Positions 10,201-18,172 of a DNA stretch of 64,000 nt are shown here, in pieces (position 1 is the stretch's first letter; each line of letters begins with the position of its first letter). Position numbers and translations under genes: made by a program. Below the pieces are notes generated by a model, which had not been told where the DNA came from, ran no database searches, and saw nothing but the letters and a program-made list of their open reading frames with translations. The DNA comes from JAZKFT01 sp963845495. GTDB taxonomy: Bacteria; Bacteroidota; Bacteroidia; Chitinophagales; Chitinophagaceae. The stretch covers positions 18,847 through 82,846 of the forward strand of contig CAWJTH010000202.1 in the NCBI GenBank assembly GCA_963845495.1, given 5' to 3'.

Positions 10201-10587
10201 GCCGTAAGCGCTTTTATGGTTTGCGTAAACGAATTAACGGATTTGAAATGCAATAAAAAATCGGTGTTGGAACAATTGCTGGTGTTATTGTCGCCTTATG
10301 CGCCGCATGTAACGGAAGAATTATGGCATCAGTTGGGCAACACAACCAGTATTTTAGATGCAGCTTATCCGGTGTTCGAACAAAAATATGTGGTGGAGTC
10401 GTCCAAAGAATATCCAGTTAGCATCAATGGTAAATTAAGAACCACTATGGATTTTGCCCTTGATGCAATGGAGGCGGATGTAAAAAGCGAAGTATTGACC
10501 AACGAAATTGTGCAAAAATGGTTGGAAGGCAAAGAGCCGAAGAAAATTGTTTTTGTAAAAGGAAAAATGATAAATGTGGTGGTGTAA
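7213..10587 (+). CDS. leuS: Leucyl-tRNA synthetase with an in-frame DUF559 endonuclease insertion
   Basis: Class I synthetase charging tRNA-Leu in the cytosol. The HIGH box appears as HVGH (residues 48-51) and the KMSKS loop as KMSKR (about 889-893), followed by YYNTVNPND. The CP1 editing domain carries TTRPDT at about 487-492. Total length is 1124 residues. Removing residues 297-482, encoded by the repeat-bounded element at 8102-8656, leaves about 939, the usual size for Bacteroidota. The element is 555 bp (185 codons) and keeps the frame, so the ORF is uninterrupted. The inserted part contains a complete DUF559 domain (about 340-450). The insertion replaces the loop between GAEIEF and LVVYTTRPDT at the entry to the editing domain. 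The host enzyme is presumably functional, since leuS is essential and I see no second copy here. Confidence 0.95.
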   Translation: MDYDFRKIEQAWQEKWKATQAYKTTNDTTKPKCYVLDMFPYPSGAGLHVGHPLGYISSDIYSRYKRLKGFNVLHPMGYDAFGLPAEQYAIEKGVHPAVSTEENIANFRKQLDNIGFSYDWDREVRTSEASYYKWTQWIFLQLFHSFFNRIDNRAEHLSVLIESFENEGSLVHEIPNTKYEIRETGKNSFTAEEWNGFDEKTKHDILMEYRLAFCGYGEVNWCEALGTVLANDEVVNGVSERGGYPVEKKRLRQWYLRITEYADRLLKGLETVDFSEAMKEMQSNWIGKSYGAEIEFNLTPGPSPQVARGASVQVSSQSENPGSKNSVVPKYSIVSIKQFELARENRKGHTEAEAILWKELRGNNLGEKFRRQHPIDAYIVDFVSLQNKLIIEIDGGYHETEDQKIYDDARSSVLNQIGFKVIRFTNEEVINHTKETIKRIKEALAEEQQEATNIHEPAIGKQSASFTEAPLATSGEGTGVRSLVVYTTRPDTIFGVDFMVIAPELDWIPSIVSEAQKEEVENYIAYVKSRSERERQAEKKISGCFTGAYAINPFNGKEIPIWISEYVLAGYGTGAIMAVPCGDDRDFKFAQHFNIPITNILGDAFNGNEANPTKDAKLTNSGFLDGVVMRDAIQIVNAKLEEMGIGKAKVNYRMRDAAFSRQRYWGEPFPIVWKNGIAYALDESELPLELPKVDGYGPGPDGEGPLANILEWTAQNLETNTMPGYAGSSWYFLRYMDPHNDQVFCDRKASDYWNQVDIYIGGTEHAVGHLLYSRLWTKVLYDLGFIGFDEPFKKLVNQGMIQGSSRFVYRIVGTNQFVSAGKKNEYNVTPLHVDVNLVDGYELDIEAFKKWKPEFADAEFVFEDGTLSFSCTIGTAKDMKYICGSEVEKMSKRYYNTVNPNDICEKYGADTFRMYEMFLGPVEASKPWETKGIEGVHRFLKKLWRLFFTDTTFSNGKAVQGKPVWNDQPATPQELKVLHKTIRKIDDDTEKFSYNTAVSAFMVCVNELTDLKCNKKSVLEQLLVLLSPYAPHVTEELWHQLGNTTSILDAAYPVFEQKYVVESSKEYPVSINGKLRTTMDFALDAMEADVKSEVLTNEIVQKWLEGKEPKKIVFVKGKMINVVV
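8102..8656 (+). mobile_element. 555-bp DUF559 element with 47-bp terminal inverted repeats, inside leuS
   Basis: The termini 8102-8148 and 8610-8656 are inverted repeats differing at 3 of 47 positions, beginning ACCTCACCCCCGG and including GTGGCGAGGGGTGCCTCTG. They are translated as LTPGPSPQVARGA and TEAPLATSGEGTG. Between them lies a DUF559 domain (Vsr-like restriction-endonuclease fold): TEAEAILWKEL (Glu353), FRRQHPIDAYIVDF (Asp381), LIIEIDGGYH (Glu392, Asp394, His398) and VIRFTNEEV. The acidic residues expected for catalysis are intact. There is no independent stop, so the domain is made as part of LeuRS. No intein (Hint) motifs are present. Closely related repeat ends occur at 23465-23791, and a fragment at 60849-60870. 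Confidence 0.85.
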
Positions 10588-10598
10588 AAAATAAGAAC

Positions 10599-10767
10599 GT
10601 GGACAATTCCATAGAAATAAATATTTACAAAGAAGCAAGTTTTTCTAAAAAGGAAGAGCCATTTGCAATACTGTGTGAAGGAAACTTAAGAAAAGAAATG
10701 GTTGTCACAAGAAGATGATATTTGGGACGAATGGGTTATTGAGCAAATGAAAACGAAAAATCTATGA
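10599..10767 (+). pseudogene. Small antitoxin-like gene with a +1 frameshift
   Basis: After the leuS stop an open frame reads VDNSIEINIYKEASFSKK, then EEPFAILCEGNLRK. Another frame continues KKWLSQEDDIWDEWVIEQ, then MKTKNL, and stops with TGA overlapping the nadC ATG (ATGA). Dropping one A from the A-run near 10691-10698 joins the two into about 55 residues. The acidic, Trp-rich tail resembles small antitoxins of Bacteroidota, but I cannot name a family. The GTG start at 10599 is a guess. Confidence 0.35.
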
Positions 10768-11630
10768 CTGAACAAGATTTCAACCAACATCTGCAACACC
10801 TTGTAAATGAGGCGCTAAGGGAGGATATCGGTGATGGTGATCATAGCACATTGAGCTGCATTCCGTCAGGCAAAATGGGGAAAGCCGTATTGAAAATTAA
10901 ACAAGACGGCTTGCTGGCAGGCGTGCAAGCAGCGTACCAAATATTCCATTTGGTTGAGCCATCCGCAAAAATGACCATCTACAAAAATGATGGCGAAGCC
11001 ATGGTTTTTGGTGAAGTAGCTTTTGATGTAGAAGCATCCATTCAAACAATTTTATCATGCGAAAGATTGGTTTTAAACACTATGCAACGCATGAGTGGCA
11101 TTGCAACGCTTACCAAAACGTATGTTGATAAACTAGCTGGCTATCATACTAAAATTTTGGATACCCGTAAAACCACCCCCAATTTTAGGCTGCTGGAAAA
11201 AGCAGCGGTTAAAATTGGCGGCGCAGTCAATCACCGTTTTGCATTGTATGATATGATTATGTTGAAAGATAATCACATTGACTATTGTGGCGGCATTGAG
11301 CCAGCCATTGAAAAAGCATGGCAATACGTGCAGGAGAAAAAGCCAGGACTAAAAATTGAGGTGGAAACCAGAAATTTGGCAGATGTAAGAAAGGTGATAA
11401 ATGTTGGCAAAGGCAAAGTATTTCGTATTATGTTGGATAATTTTACGCCAGCACAATTAAAAGAAGCATTACAACTAGTTGATAATCAATTTGAAACAGA
11501 AGCAAGTGGGGGAATTAACCTCTATACGATCCAAAGCTTTGCTGAAACAGGCGTAGATTATGTAAGCGTGGGTGCGCTTATCCATCAAGCAAAAAGCTTA
11601 GATTTAAGTTTGAAGGCGGTGATTTTGTGA
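10764..11630 (+). CDS. nadC: Nicotinate-nucleotide pyrophosphorylase (carboxylating)
   Basis: Quinolinate phosphoribosyltransferase of de novo NAD synthesis: quinolinate + PRPP to nicotinate mononucleotide, CO2 and PPi. Family hallmarks are EDIGDGDHST near the N-terminus, the substrate-binding stretch QRMSGIATLT, the segment KILDTRKTTPNFRLLEKAAV, KIGGAVNHRFALYDMIMLKD, and the C-terminal barrel strand YVSVGALIHQAKSLDLSL. The 288-residue length is normal. The ATG overlaps the TGA of the short upstream frame. No other NAD-pathway gene lies nearby. Confidence 0.95.
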   Translation: MTEQDFNQHLQHLVNEALREDIGDGDHSTLSCIPSGKMGKAVLKIKQDGLLAGVQAAYQIFHLVEPSAKMTIYKNDGEAMVFGEVAFDVEASIQTILSCERLVLNTMQRMSGIATLTKTYVDKLAGYHTKILDTRKTTPNFRLLEKAAVKIGGAVNHRFALYDMIMLKDNHIDYCGGIEPAIEKAWQYVQEKKPGLKIEVETRNLADVRKVINVGKGKVFRIMLDNFTPAQLKEALQLVDNQFETEASGGINLYTIQSFAETGVDYVSVGALIHQAKSLDLSLKAVIL

Positions 11631-11735
11631 TAAATTACAGACCTCAAATAACGGACGACAGAAGCGCAGTTCAAAAGCAAGTAAAAGCAACTTTATTTTT
11701 TTTATCTAACTACTAATATCTAAGTACTATTGGTT

Positions 11736-12080
11736 ATGGCTAAAAATAAGAATATTGGTTTGGGTGGTTTGGTTTATAGCACCGACCCAAATTTCAAAAT
11801 AGAATCGGACGAGACGCCACAGGAAACGCTTGCACCTGCCCAACAAATTTTAAGAATCAAACTAGAAACCAAGCACCGTGCGGGTAAAACCGTTACTGCT
11901 ATTTATGGTTTTGTAGGAACCGAGGAGGATTTGGAAAAACTAGGCAAACAATTAAAAAACCATTGTGGAACCGGCGGTAGCGCAAAAGACAGAGAAATAA
12001 TCGTTCAAGGCGACCATCGGGAAAAGGTATTGCAATGGCTTATAAAAAATGGTTTTTCTAAAACCAAAAGAATGGGCTAA
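11736..12080 (+). CDS. SUI1/YciH-family translation initiation factor-like protein
   Basis: A 114-residue protein of the bacterial YciH/eIF1 (SUI1) family. A TTG at 11730 is in frame, but ATG at 11736 (MAKNKNIGLGGLVYSTD) is the natural start. The conserved core is visible: LETKHRAGKTVTAIYGFVG, HCGTGGSAKD and IIVQGDHREKVLQWL. In E. coli the homologue affects start-codon discrimination in vitro, but its physiological role in bacteria is unsettled. About 100 bp of repeat-like TCTAACTACTAATATCTAAG sequence separates it from nadC. Confidence 0.85.
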   Translation: MAKNKNIGLGGLVYSTDPNFKIESDETPQETLAPAQQILRIKLETKHRAGKTVTAIYGFVGTEEDLEKLGKQLKNHCGTGGSAKDREIIVQGDHREKVLQWLIKNGFSKTKRMG

Positions 12081-12091
12081 TATGCATAATC

Positions 12092-12313
12092 ATGCTGCAT
12101 ACGCAAGCTTTTTATACTTTTTTATCTTTTATGCTAGCTCCGTCTGCGGCCGCAACCGGTTACGGCTTTTTTACTTGGTACCAAGCTGAACAAAATGGCG
12201 ATGAACGGGCCATTCGCCGGGGAAAATTTTTAGTAATGTTCGGTTTTATTGGCTTAGCCATTTTTGGCATCGTTACTTATTTCACTTATTTATTTATTAC
12301 TCATTCATTTTAA
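12092..12313 (+). CDS. Small membrane protein, unknown function
   Basis: A 73-residue protein with two likely membrane segments (residues 8-28 and 48-70) and a polar, charged connector (QAEQNGDERAIRRGK). It begins 11 bp after the SUI1-like gene and 3 bp before the next small membrane gene, suggesting co-transcription. I do not recognise a family. The shared layout with its neighbour (membrane - RxG/RAEKDQ-type linker - membrane) hints at related proteins. Confidence 0.55.
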   Translation: MLHTQAFYTFLSFMLAPSAAATGYGFFTWYQAEQNGDERAIRRGKFLVMFGFIGLAIFGIVTYFTYLFITHSF

Positions 12314-12316
12314 TAT

Positions 12317-12517
12317 ATGTTTGGATTGTTTCTTATTATTTGGGTGCCTATTCTTTTAGGCATTATCGTTTTCATCCCATCTTTTATTAAATGGCAGCGG
12401 GGTCGTGCAGAAAAAGACCAACTTTCTATGCAAACAGGGCGTACTTTATCGCTTATCAGCTTCACCGTTGTAGTTGTACTCCTAATAATTTGGTGGGCAA
12501 TATCAAACCCAACCTAA
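12317..12517 (+). CDS. Small membrane protein, unknown function
   Basis: A 66-residue protein with two hydrophobic segments (residues 3-24 and 46-62) joined by KWQRGRAEKDQLSMQTGR. It lies 3 bp downstream of the preceding small membrane gene and is followed at once by a rho-independent terminator, so the three or four genes from nadC may form one transcript. No function can be assigned. Confidence 0.55.
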   Translation: MFGLFLIIWVPILLGIIVFIPSFIKWQRGRAEKDQLSMQTGRTLSLISFTVVVVLLIIWWAISNPT

Positions 12518-12525
12518 ATAAAACA

Positions 12526-12551
12526 AAAGATCCTGCAAGCGCAGGATCTTT
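12526..12551 (+). terminator. Rho-independent terminator after the small membrane genes
   Basis: Perfect 11-bp stem AAAGATCCTGC / GCAGGATCTTT with a 4-nt loop AAGC, just downstream of the stop at 12517. The trailing T-run is short (TTTG). Confidence 0.75.
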
Positions 12552-13189
12552 GGGAGTTTCTCATAGAATAAATAAGTTTCGGCCGTTTATTATTTAAAAC
12601 TTGCTGCTTTACAAAAGCTAATGCAAGTATATTTTTGCTTTGTTTTAACAAAAGTAGAAATATTTCTGTAATAATAATTTTGTTACGTTAAAACGGATTA
12701 CTATTTAGTACCTAATCTAAAAAAAAATTTATATCTCCTAAAACTGAAAAATCATAGGTTATTAAATATCAATGTATTACAAAATATTTGTTGAAGTAAT
12801 TACAACGCAATCGATTGCGTAAATAAATATATTTTCGTTAAAAAATTTGAAAAGGTTTGCACTTCTACTATTTAAATGGAAAAGCTTATCAGATATTATT
12901 TAAATAACAAATAGAAAAATATTTATAAAAAATATTGTGGAATTTAAGGCGTAAAATTGGGTGAAAAACTTTTTTCATTAGTTTGTTAAGTCATTATTCT
13001 CCAAAATATTGTAAAAGCATGCTTACGTTTTTCAAAGTATTTTATTGGCGCCAAAACATTCCCGTTACATTCCAATTTCCCTATGGTGCTTTTTTGTATT
13101 TTCGCCCACTTACATCCAAACATGCAAATTTATTTTTATGGGCATAAAGTGGATTCACAAGATTATAGAACTATTTAAAAATCAAATCA
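12552..13189. other. 638-bp AT-rich gap upstream of rny
   Basis: No credible ORF. It holds the 16-bp perfect palindrome at 12805-12820 and a nearby -7-like TATTTTCG at 12830-12837. Many A/T tracts and a TTTTTTGTATTTTCGCCC stretch at about 13091-13108 could be an rny promoter. An untranslated leader or small RNA between 12840 and 13190 is possible but not shown. Confidence 0.5.
12805..12820. promoter_or_regulatory. Perfect LacI-family-type operator palindrome
   Basis: ACGCAATCGATTGCGT is a perfect 16-bp palindrome with a central CG, the usual shape of LacI/GalR-family operators. It lies 9 nt upstream of a -7-like TATTTTCG in an otherwise featureless gap. No LacI-family regulator gene is in the window, so the regulator and target are unknown. 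Confidence 0.5.
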
Positions 13190-14776
13190 ATGGATGCGAC
13201 AGCATTGTCAATTATTTTAGGGGTCGTGGGGGTGGCCGTAGGTATAATTATTGGTAAGGTCATTTTTGCAAAAGATACAAGAAAACAGGTGGAGGAAGCG
13301 GAAAAAAAATTGCAAGACGCCGAACACCAAGCGCAACGCATTAATGCAGACGCCATAAGCAAAGCGGAAAGCTTAAAAAGGGAAAAGTTGTTGGAGGCAA
13401 AGGAAAAATTTGTCCAGATGCAGGCCGATCACGACAAACAAGTAAATGAACGCAACCGCAAAATTGCTGAATCGGAAGCTAAGGCACGAAGTTTAGAGCA
13501 AAGTATGGTTGCAAAAAACACCAACCTCGACAAACAAATAAAAGAAAATGAGGCGATTAAAGAAACGCTGAACAAACAAGTAGAAGTAGTAAACCAAAAA
13601 CGTAGCGAATTAGAAAAACATCAAGAAGAACATATTCGCCGGTTGGAAAAAATTGCGGGTTTAACTTCTGACGAAGCAAAAGCGCAATTGGTGGAAACAC
13701 TTACCGCGGGTGCACATGCGCAAGCTTTGGGCATGCAACAAGAAATTATTGACAATGCCAAACAAACAGCTAACAAAGAAGCACGCAAAATAATCATTCA
13801 AACCATCCAGCGTACTGCTTCTGAGCAGGCTATTGAAAATGCCATCACCGTTTTTCAATTGGAAAGCGATGAGATAAAAGGACAAATTATTGGCCGGGAA
13901 GGTCGTAACATCCGTGCTTTGGAAGCCGCAACCGGTGTTGATTTAATTGTGGATGATACACCTGAGGCTATCGTACTTTCCTCTTTCGATCCCCTTCGCC
14001 GTGAAATTGCCCGACTTAGCTTGCAGCGTTTGGTAAGCGATGGCCGCATCCATCCAGCCCGTATCGAAGAAGTGGTTGAAAAAACACGCCGCCAAATTGA
14101 AGACCAAATTTTAGAGATTGGTGAGCGTACAGTAATAGAATTGGGTATCCATGGTTTACATAAAGATTTGGTACGCATCGTTGGTAAAATGCGTTTTCGC
14201 AGTTCTTATGGCCAAAACTTGTTGATGCACAGCCGCGAGGTAGCCAACATGTGCGGCATTATGGCCAGTGAAATGGGTTTAAACCCTAAATTAGCCAAAC
14301 GTGCGGGTTTATTGCACGATATTGGTAAAGTACCGGATGAGGAAACAGAATTGAGCCATGCATTGTTGGGCGCAAAATTGGCAGAAAAATATGGTGAACA
14401 CCCAAGCGTGGTAAATGCCATTGGTGCCCACCACGATGAAATGGAAATGCAATATGTTATTAGCCCAATCGTTCAGGCTTGCGATAGTATCAGCGGCGCA
14501 AGGCCAGGTGCACGCAGGGAAATAATGCAACAATATCTGCAGCGGATTAAAGACTTGGAATCCTTAGCTATGGGCTATCCCGGTGTTGAAAAATCTTACG
14601 CCATCCAAGCCGGCCGTGAACTTCGGGTGATTGTGGAAGCCGACAAGGTAACGGATGGCGACAGCGATAAACTAAGCTTCGAAATTGCCCAAAAAATCCA
14701 GACAGAAATGACATATCCGGGTCAAATAAAAGTGACCGTTATCCGCGAAAAAAGAGCGGTAAACGTGGCGAGATAA
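13190..14776 (+). CDS. rny: Ribonuclease Y
   Basis: Membrane-anchored endoribonuclease that initiates mRNA decay. Order of parts: N-terminal membrane helix (residues 4-25, ALSIILGVVGVAVGIIIG), a long charged coiled coil (30-185), a KH domain (IIGREGRNIRALEAATGVD, about 225-290), then an HD domain with LLHDIGK (His376-Asp377) and AIGAHHDE. The 528-residue length is normal. An ATG at 13190 gives MDATALS, placing the anchor at the N-terminus as expected. The gene is isolated by a long leader region upstream and a strong terminator downstream. Confidence 0.95.
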   Translation: MDATALSIILGVVGVAVGIIIGKVIFAKDTRKQVEEAEKKLQDAEHQAQRINADAISKAESLKREKLLEAKEKFVQMQADHDKQVNERNRKIAESEAKARSLEQSMVAKNTNLDKQIKENEAIKETLNKQVEVVNQKRSELEKHQEEHIRRLEKIAGLTSDEAKAQLVETLTAGAHAQALGMQQEIIDNAKQTANKEARKIIIQTIQRTASEQAIENAITVFQLESDEIKGQIIGREGRNIRALEAATGVDLIVDDTPEAIVLSSFDPLRREIARLSLQRLVSDGRIHPARIEEVVEKTRRQIEDQILEIGERTVIELGIHGLHKDLVRIVGKMRFRSSYGQNLLMHSREVANMCGIMASEMGLNPKLAKRAGLLHDIGKVPDEETELSHALLGAKLAEKYGEHPSVVNAIGAHHDEMEMQYVISPIVQACDSISGARPGARREIMQQYLQRIKDLESLAMGYPGVEKSYAIQAGRELRVIVEADKVTDGDSDKLSFEIAQKIQTEMTYPGQIKVTVIREKRAVNVAR

Positions 14777-14812
14777 ATTATTGAGACAATTTTATCTACC
14801 TATTTTAAAATA

Positions 14813-14845
14813 AAAAGCGACCGATTGCCGGTCGCTTTTATTTTG
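14813..14845 (+). terminator. Terminator after rny
   Basis: Perfect 11-bp stem AAAAGCGACCG / CGGTCGCTTTT (14813-14823 and 14829-14839) with a 5-nt loop and a T-rich tail, 36 bp after the rny stop. Confidence 0.9.
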
Positions 14846-14878
14846 TAATTAATGCCTGTTCAGATTTAAACAAATAAA

Positions 14879-14901
14879 AAACCAGCCACAAAGACTGGTT
14901 T
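14879..14901 (-). terminator. Candidate terminator for typA
   Basis: Short perfect 7-bp stem AAACCAG / CTGGTTT around a 9-nt loop, 66 bp beyond the typA stop on the minus strand. Weaker than the rny hairpin. Confidence 0.45.
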
Positions 14902-14966
14902 CTATTAATAATCTGACGAATTCTACATTTTGAACATACTCACGACTGACGATTCACGCCTCATGA

Positions 14967-16774
14967 TTATGCCATTGCACCAACTGATTTAGATTCCCTT
15001 TTGCGGGTTTCTTCATCCAAGTTGTTTTTGCGTAGGCGGATTGCTTTAGGCGTTACTTCGATGCACTCATCACCTTGGATATACTCCATACATTCTTCCA
15101 AAGTCATTTGGATTTTAGGCGTAATGCGAACGCTATCATCGCTACCGCTTGCACGGTGGTTAGTTAGTTTTTTAGGTTCAGTAGCATTTACTACCAAATC
15201 GCCTGGTTTAATATGTTCGGCTATAATTTGGCCGGTGTAAACTTCTTCACCAGGTTCAATAAAGAAAGAACCGCGGTCTTGTAATTTATCGATTGAATAT
15301 GCAGTTGTGGTTGCGCCATTCTTGGAGATTAACACACCGTTGCTACGGCCAGGAATTGGGCCTTTCCAAGGTTTGTATTCGTTAAAACGGTGCGCCATTA
15401 CAGCTTCGCCGGCAGTGTTGGTAAGCATTTGCGAACGCATACCAATCAATCCACGTGAAGGGATTTCAAATTCCAGATGTTGCATTTCGCCTTTGCTTTC
15501 CATTACCAACATTTCGCCTTTGCGTTGCGTAGCAAGGTCAATAGCTTTTCCGCTGAATTCGGCAGGAACATCGATTACCAATGTTTCATAAGGCTCGCAT
15601 TTTTTACCGTCGATTACTTTTATAATAACCTGCGGTTGGCCAACGGTCAATTCAAAACCTTCGCGACGCATGGTTTCAACCAAAACGCCCAGGTGCAAAA
15701 TACCACGTCCAAATACCAAGAAGCTATCAGCGCTATCCGTATCTTCAACACGCATAGCTAGGTTCTTTTCAGTTTCCTTCATCAAACGGTCACGCAAGTG
15801 GCGGCTGGTAACAAACTTACCTTCCTTACCAAAAAATGGTGAGTTGTTGATGCTGAACAGCATATTCATGGTTGGTTCATCAACGTGTGTAATTGGCAAA
15901 GCTTCAGGATTTTCAAAATCGGCAATGGTATCGCCAATATCAAAACCTTCCAATCCAACAACAGCGCAAATATCACCGCCAAAACTTCGGTAGCTTTCTT
16001 TTTGCCCATACCCTCAAAAGTATATAGTTCTTTTATTTTGATCCTTTTTATTTTGCCGTCGGCCTGCATCAAAGCAACTGTTTGGCCTTCTTTAATTGAA
16101 CCGCGGGTAATCCTTCCCACGGCAATACGGCCAAGGAAAGAAGAATAGTCCAAAGAGGTAATTTGCAATTGCAAGTTTCCTTCAGGCACCACATATTCAG
16201 GCACGTATTTCAAAATACCATCCATTAACGGAGTAATATCTTCGGAAGGCGTTAGGCTATCGTTAAACCAACCGTTTTTGCCGCTACCATAAAAAGTGGG
16301 GAAATTTAATTGTTCCTCGGTAGCATCCAAGTTGAAGAACAATTCAAAAACCGCGTCGTGTACTTCATCGGGGCGGCAGTTCGGCTTGTCTACTTTATTG
16401 ATGATTACGATTGGTTTTAAGTTCAATTGCAAAGCTTTTTGCAACACAAAACGGGTTTGTGGCATTGGTCCTTCAAAAGCATCTACCAACAATAAAACGC
16501 CGTCGGCCATTTTCAAAACCCTTTCTACCTCGCCGCCAAAGTCACTGTGACCTGGGGTATCTATTACATTGATTTTGAAGCCTTTATATTCAACCGAAAT
16601 ATTTTTGCTGAGAATGGTAATACCACGTTCCCTTTCAAGATCGTTGTTGTCCATAATCAACTCACCGGTTTCCTGGTTGTCACGAAATACCTTCGTGGCA
16701 TGTAAAATTTTATCTACCAATGTTGTTTTGCCATGGTCAACGTGAGCGATAATGGCGATGTTGCGAATATTCAT
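14967..16774 (-). pseudogene. typA: GTPase TypA/BipA, split by a single-base frameshift
   Basis: Ribosome-associated translational GTPase. The N-terminal part (16774 to about 15980) has G1 AHVDHGKTTLVD, G2/G3 DTPGHSDFGGEVER and G4 NKVDK. The C-terminal part (about 15980 to 14967) continues EGFDIGDTIADFENPEALP through the BipA-specific C-terminus. The first frame runs on as nonsense after KKKATEV. Restoring one G in the minus-strand GCGGTG (plus strand about 15976-15977) gives EVLAGDICAVVGLEGFDIGD, the expected family sequence. The restored gene would be 1809 bp (602 residues), exactly family length. A missing base in a C/G run with both halves conserved suggests a sequencing or assembly error, but a real mutation is possible because typA is often dispensable. 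Confidence 0.9.
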
Positions 16775-16865
16775 AAATTGTACTTTTTACCTTTTGCCTA
16801 TACAAAAACACCCAAGTATTGGGATAGGTTTGCAGCAAAAGGCATGGAATTGTTTTTTGAGGCTG

Positions 16866-16873
16866 CAAAGGTA
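16866..16873 (-). promoter_or_regulatory. Candidate -7 element of typA (TACCTTTG)
   Basis: On the minus strand TACCTTTG matches TAnnTTTG about 90 nt upstream of the typA ATG at 16774. No clear -33 element at the expected spacing. Confidence 0.4.
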
Positions 16874-16916
16874 AGGATTTATAGCGGGATGGCCTTGTGA
16901 AATTTAGGTGAACTGA

Positions 16917-18098
16917 TTAGTGAAAATAATAAGGCAAATAATAAGGACTGGCGGCAAACATTTTGGGACTGGGCGGCAATTGATAAACACGTGGTTGATA
17001 ACCATTTATAATATAACTATGGCGGTAGAAATCTTTACTCCAAAATGCGCCTTGCTTAGAATATAGCGCTATTTTACCCGGCTCCATTTCATCGGGCAGA
17101 ACATTAGAAAGGGAAGGTGACAATACTTTTATGGCGGCAATATCCGATAATTTAAGGTTGCCTAAATCCAATATGTTGGTTGGTTTTTCATCTACAAAAA
17201 AAACAAATTTATAACCTCTGGCATGCGCAGTGGGTATTTGTTTAATGTCAGCTACTTCATCCATTTTAAAACCAGTAAAATATTTTGCCAAAAAAGCTTC
17301 TAAACTCACCGATTTCACTAGTTCTGAATCGCCCAAGCAATCAAACGATTGCATGGCATTTTTATAAGCATTAGATACATAAATGCTATCAAACTTTTTT
17401 GCGGCAGACATATTACCAAGCATAGTTGTTTGATAAAATGGGTCAAAATATGCTATCCAATTATCGATTTTTTTATTTTTCATGATAGTATCTTCACCCA
17501 TGCCAATTGTAATCTCTTTTGAAATGGCAGCAGCAGGCTCAAAAGCTGAATCTAACAAGACTTCAACAGAAATGGCAGGTACAATCTTCTCTTTTATAGG
17601 AACATTTAAACGTAAGATGGCAGAATTTTCAAAATAAAGTGGGCTGATCTTAAATTCACCGTTTTCAACTGGTAACACAAATTCTTTGGAACCAACAGAT
17701 AGTGAGTATATTGTAGCATTTAAGGTTTTGATATTCGGCGGATATAAAATGCGGCCGTTTATCTGAAAAAACCGCGGTTCTACGGCAAAGTATAGTGTAT
17801 AATCCCCAGTTGGCATGCTTGATGGTAAAACAAGTTTTGCTTTTGTATAACCATCAATCATTGGCCAGCGCATCTGCCAAATGCCATCGCCATTGTTCTC
17901 TTTCATCACCAATGCCAAGGTTGCCGGTGGTAAGTTTTTTTCACCAAGTGTGTAAGTACCAATAAAGCTTAATGTATCTTTCGCCTGAAAACGGTCGTTA
18001 TTGAGCAGTATTTTCAATTTTGCTTTTTGGGCATTTGTAACTTGTAAGCAAAACAACGATAATGCAATGGAAAGATAGGAGAGGAAATGAATTCGCTT
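16917..18098 (-). CDS. Secreted protein of unknown function, tandem paralogue 1
   Basis: About 393 residues from the ATG at 18098 (MKRIHFLSYLSIALSLF, signal peptide ending near TNAQ); the frame is open to 18131. The N-terminal domain (LLNNDRFQAKDTLSFIGTYT, then PPATLALVMKENNGDGIWQM and GDYTLYFAVEPRFFQINGR) has the feel of an MG2-like beta-sandwich. The C-terminal part (LSDIAAIKVLSP, ALYSKQGAFW, INGYQPRVYQLP) resembles the plug-type tails of some Bacteroidota secreted proteins. It is closely similar end to end to the adjacent 18173-19342 gene, so the pair arose by tandem duplication. No function is assigned. Confidence 0.7.
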   Translation of the reverse strand, partial: KRIHFLSYLSIALSLFCLQVTNAQKAKLKILLNNDRFQAKDTLSFIGTYTLGEKNLPPATLALVMKENNGDGIWQMRWPMIDGYTKAKLVLPSSMPTGDYTLYFAVEPRFFQINGRILYPPNIKTLNATIYSLSVGSKEFVLPVENGEFKISPLYFENSAILRLNVPIKEKIVPAISVEVLLDSAFEPAAAISKEITIGMGEDTIMKNKKIDNWIAYFDPFYQTTMLGNMSAAKKFDSIYVSNAYKNAMQSFDCLGDSELVKSVSLEAFLAKYFTGFKMDEVADIKQIPTAHARGYKFVFFVDEKPTNILDLGNLKLSDIAAIKVLSPSLSNVLPDEMEPGKIALYSKQGAFWSKDFYRHSYIINGYQPRVYQLPPSPKMFAASPYYLPYYFH

Positions 18099-18172
18099 CA
18101 TTAGTAACAAGCAATTTTTTAGGTAGGCCAATGAACTGGAAAATTAATTCGGGAAGATGGTCGTTTAGTAAA

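Noticed and set aside
10687..10767. Programmed frameshifting to explain the split genes
   Set aside because: No slippery heptamer with a downstream stem or shared mechanism is evident, the shifts go in both directions, and they hit unrelated genes. Indel error or mutation is simpler.
13045..13257. 70-codon ORF overlapping the rny start
   Set aside because: It overlaps the well-supported rny N-terminus in another frame and has no family resemblance.
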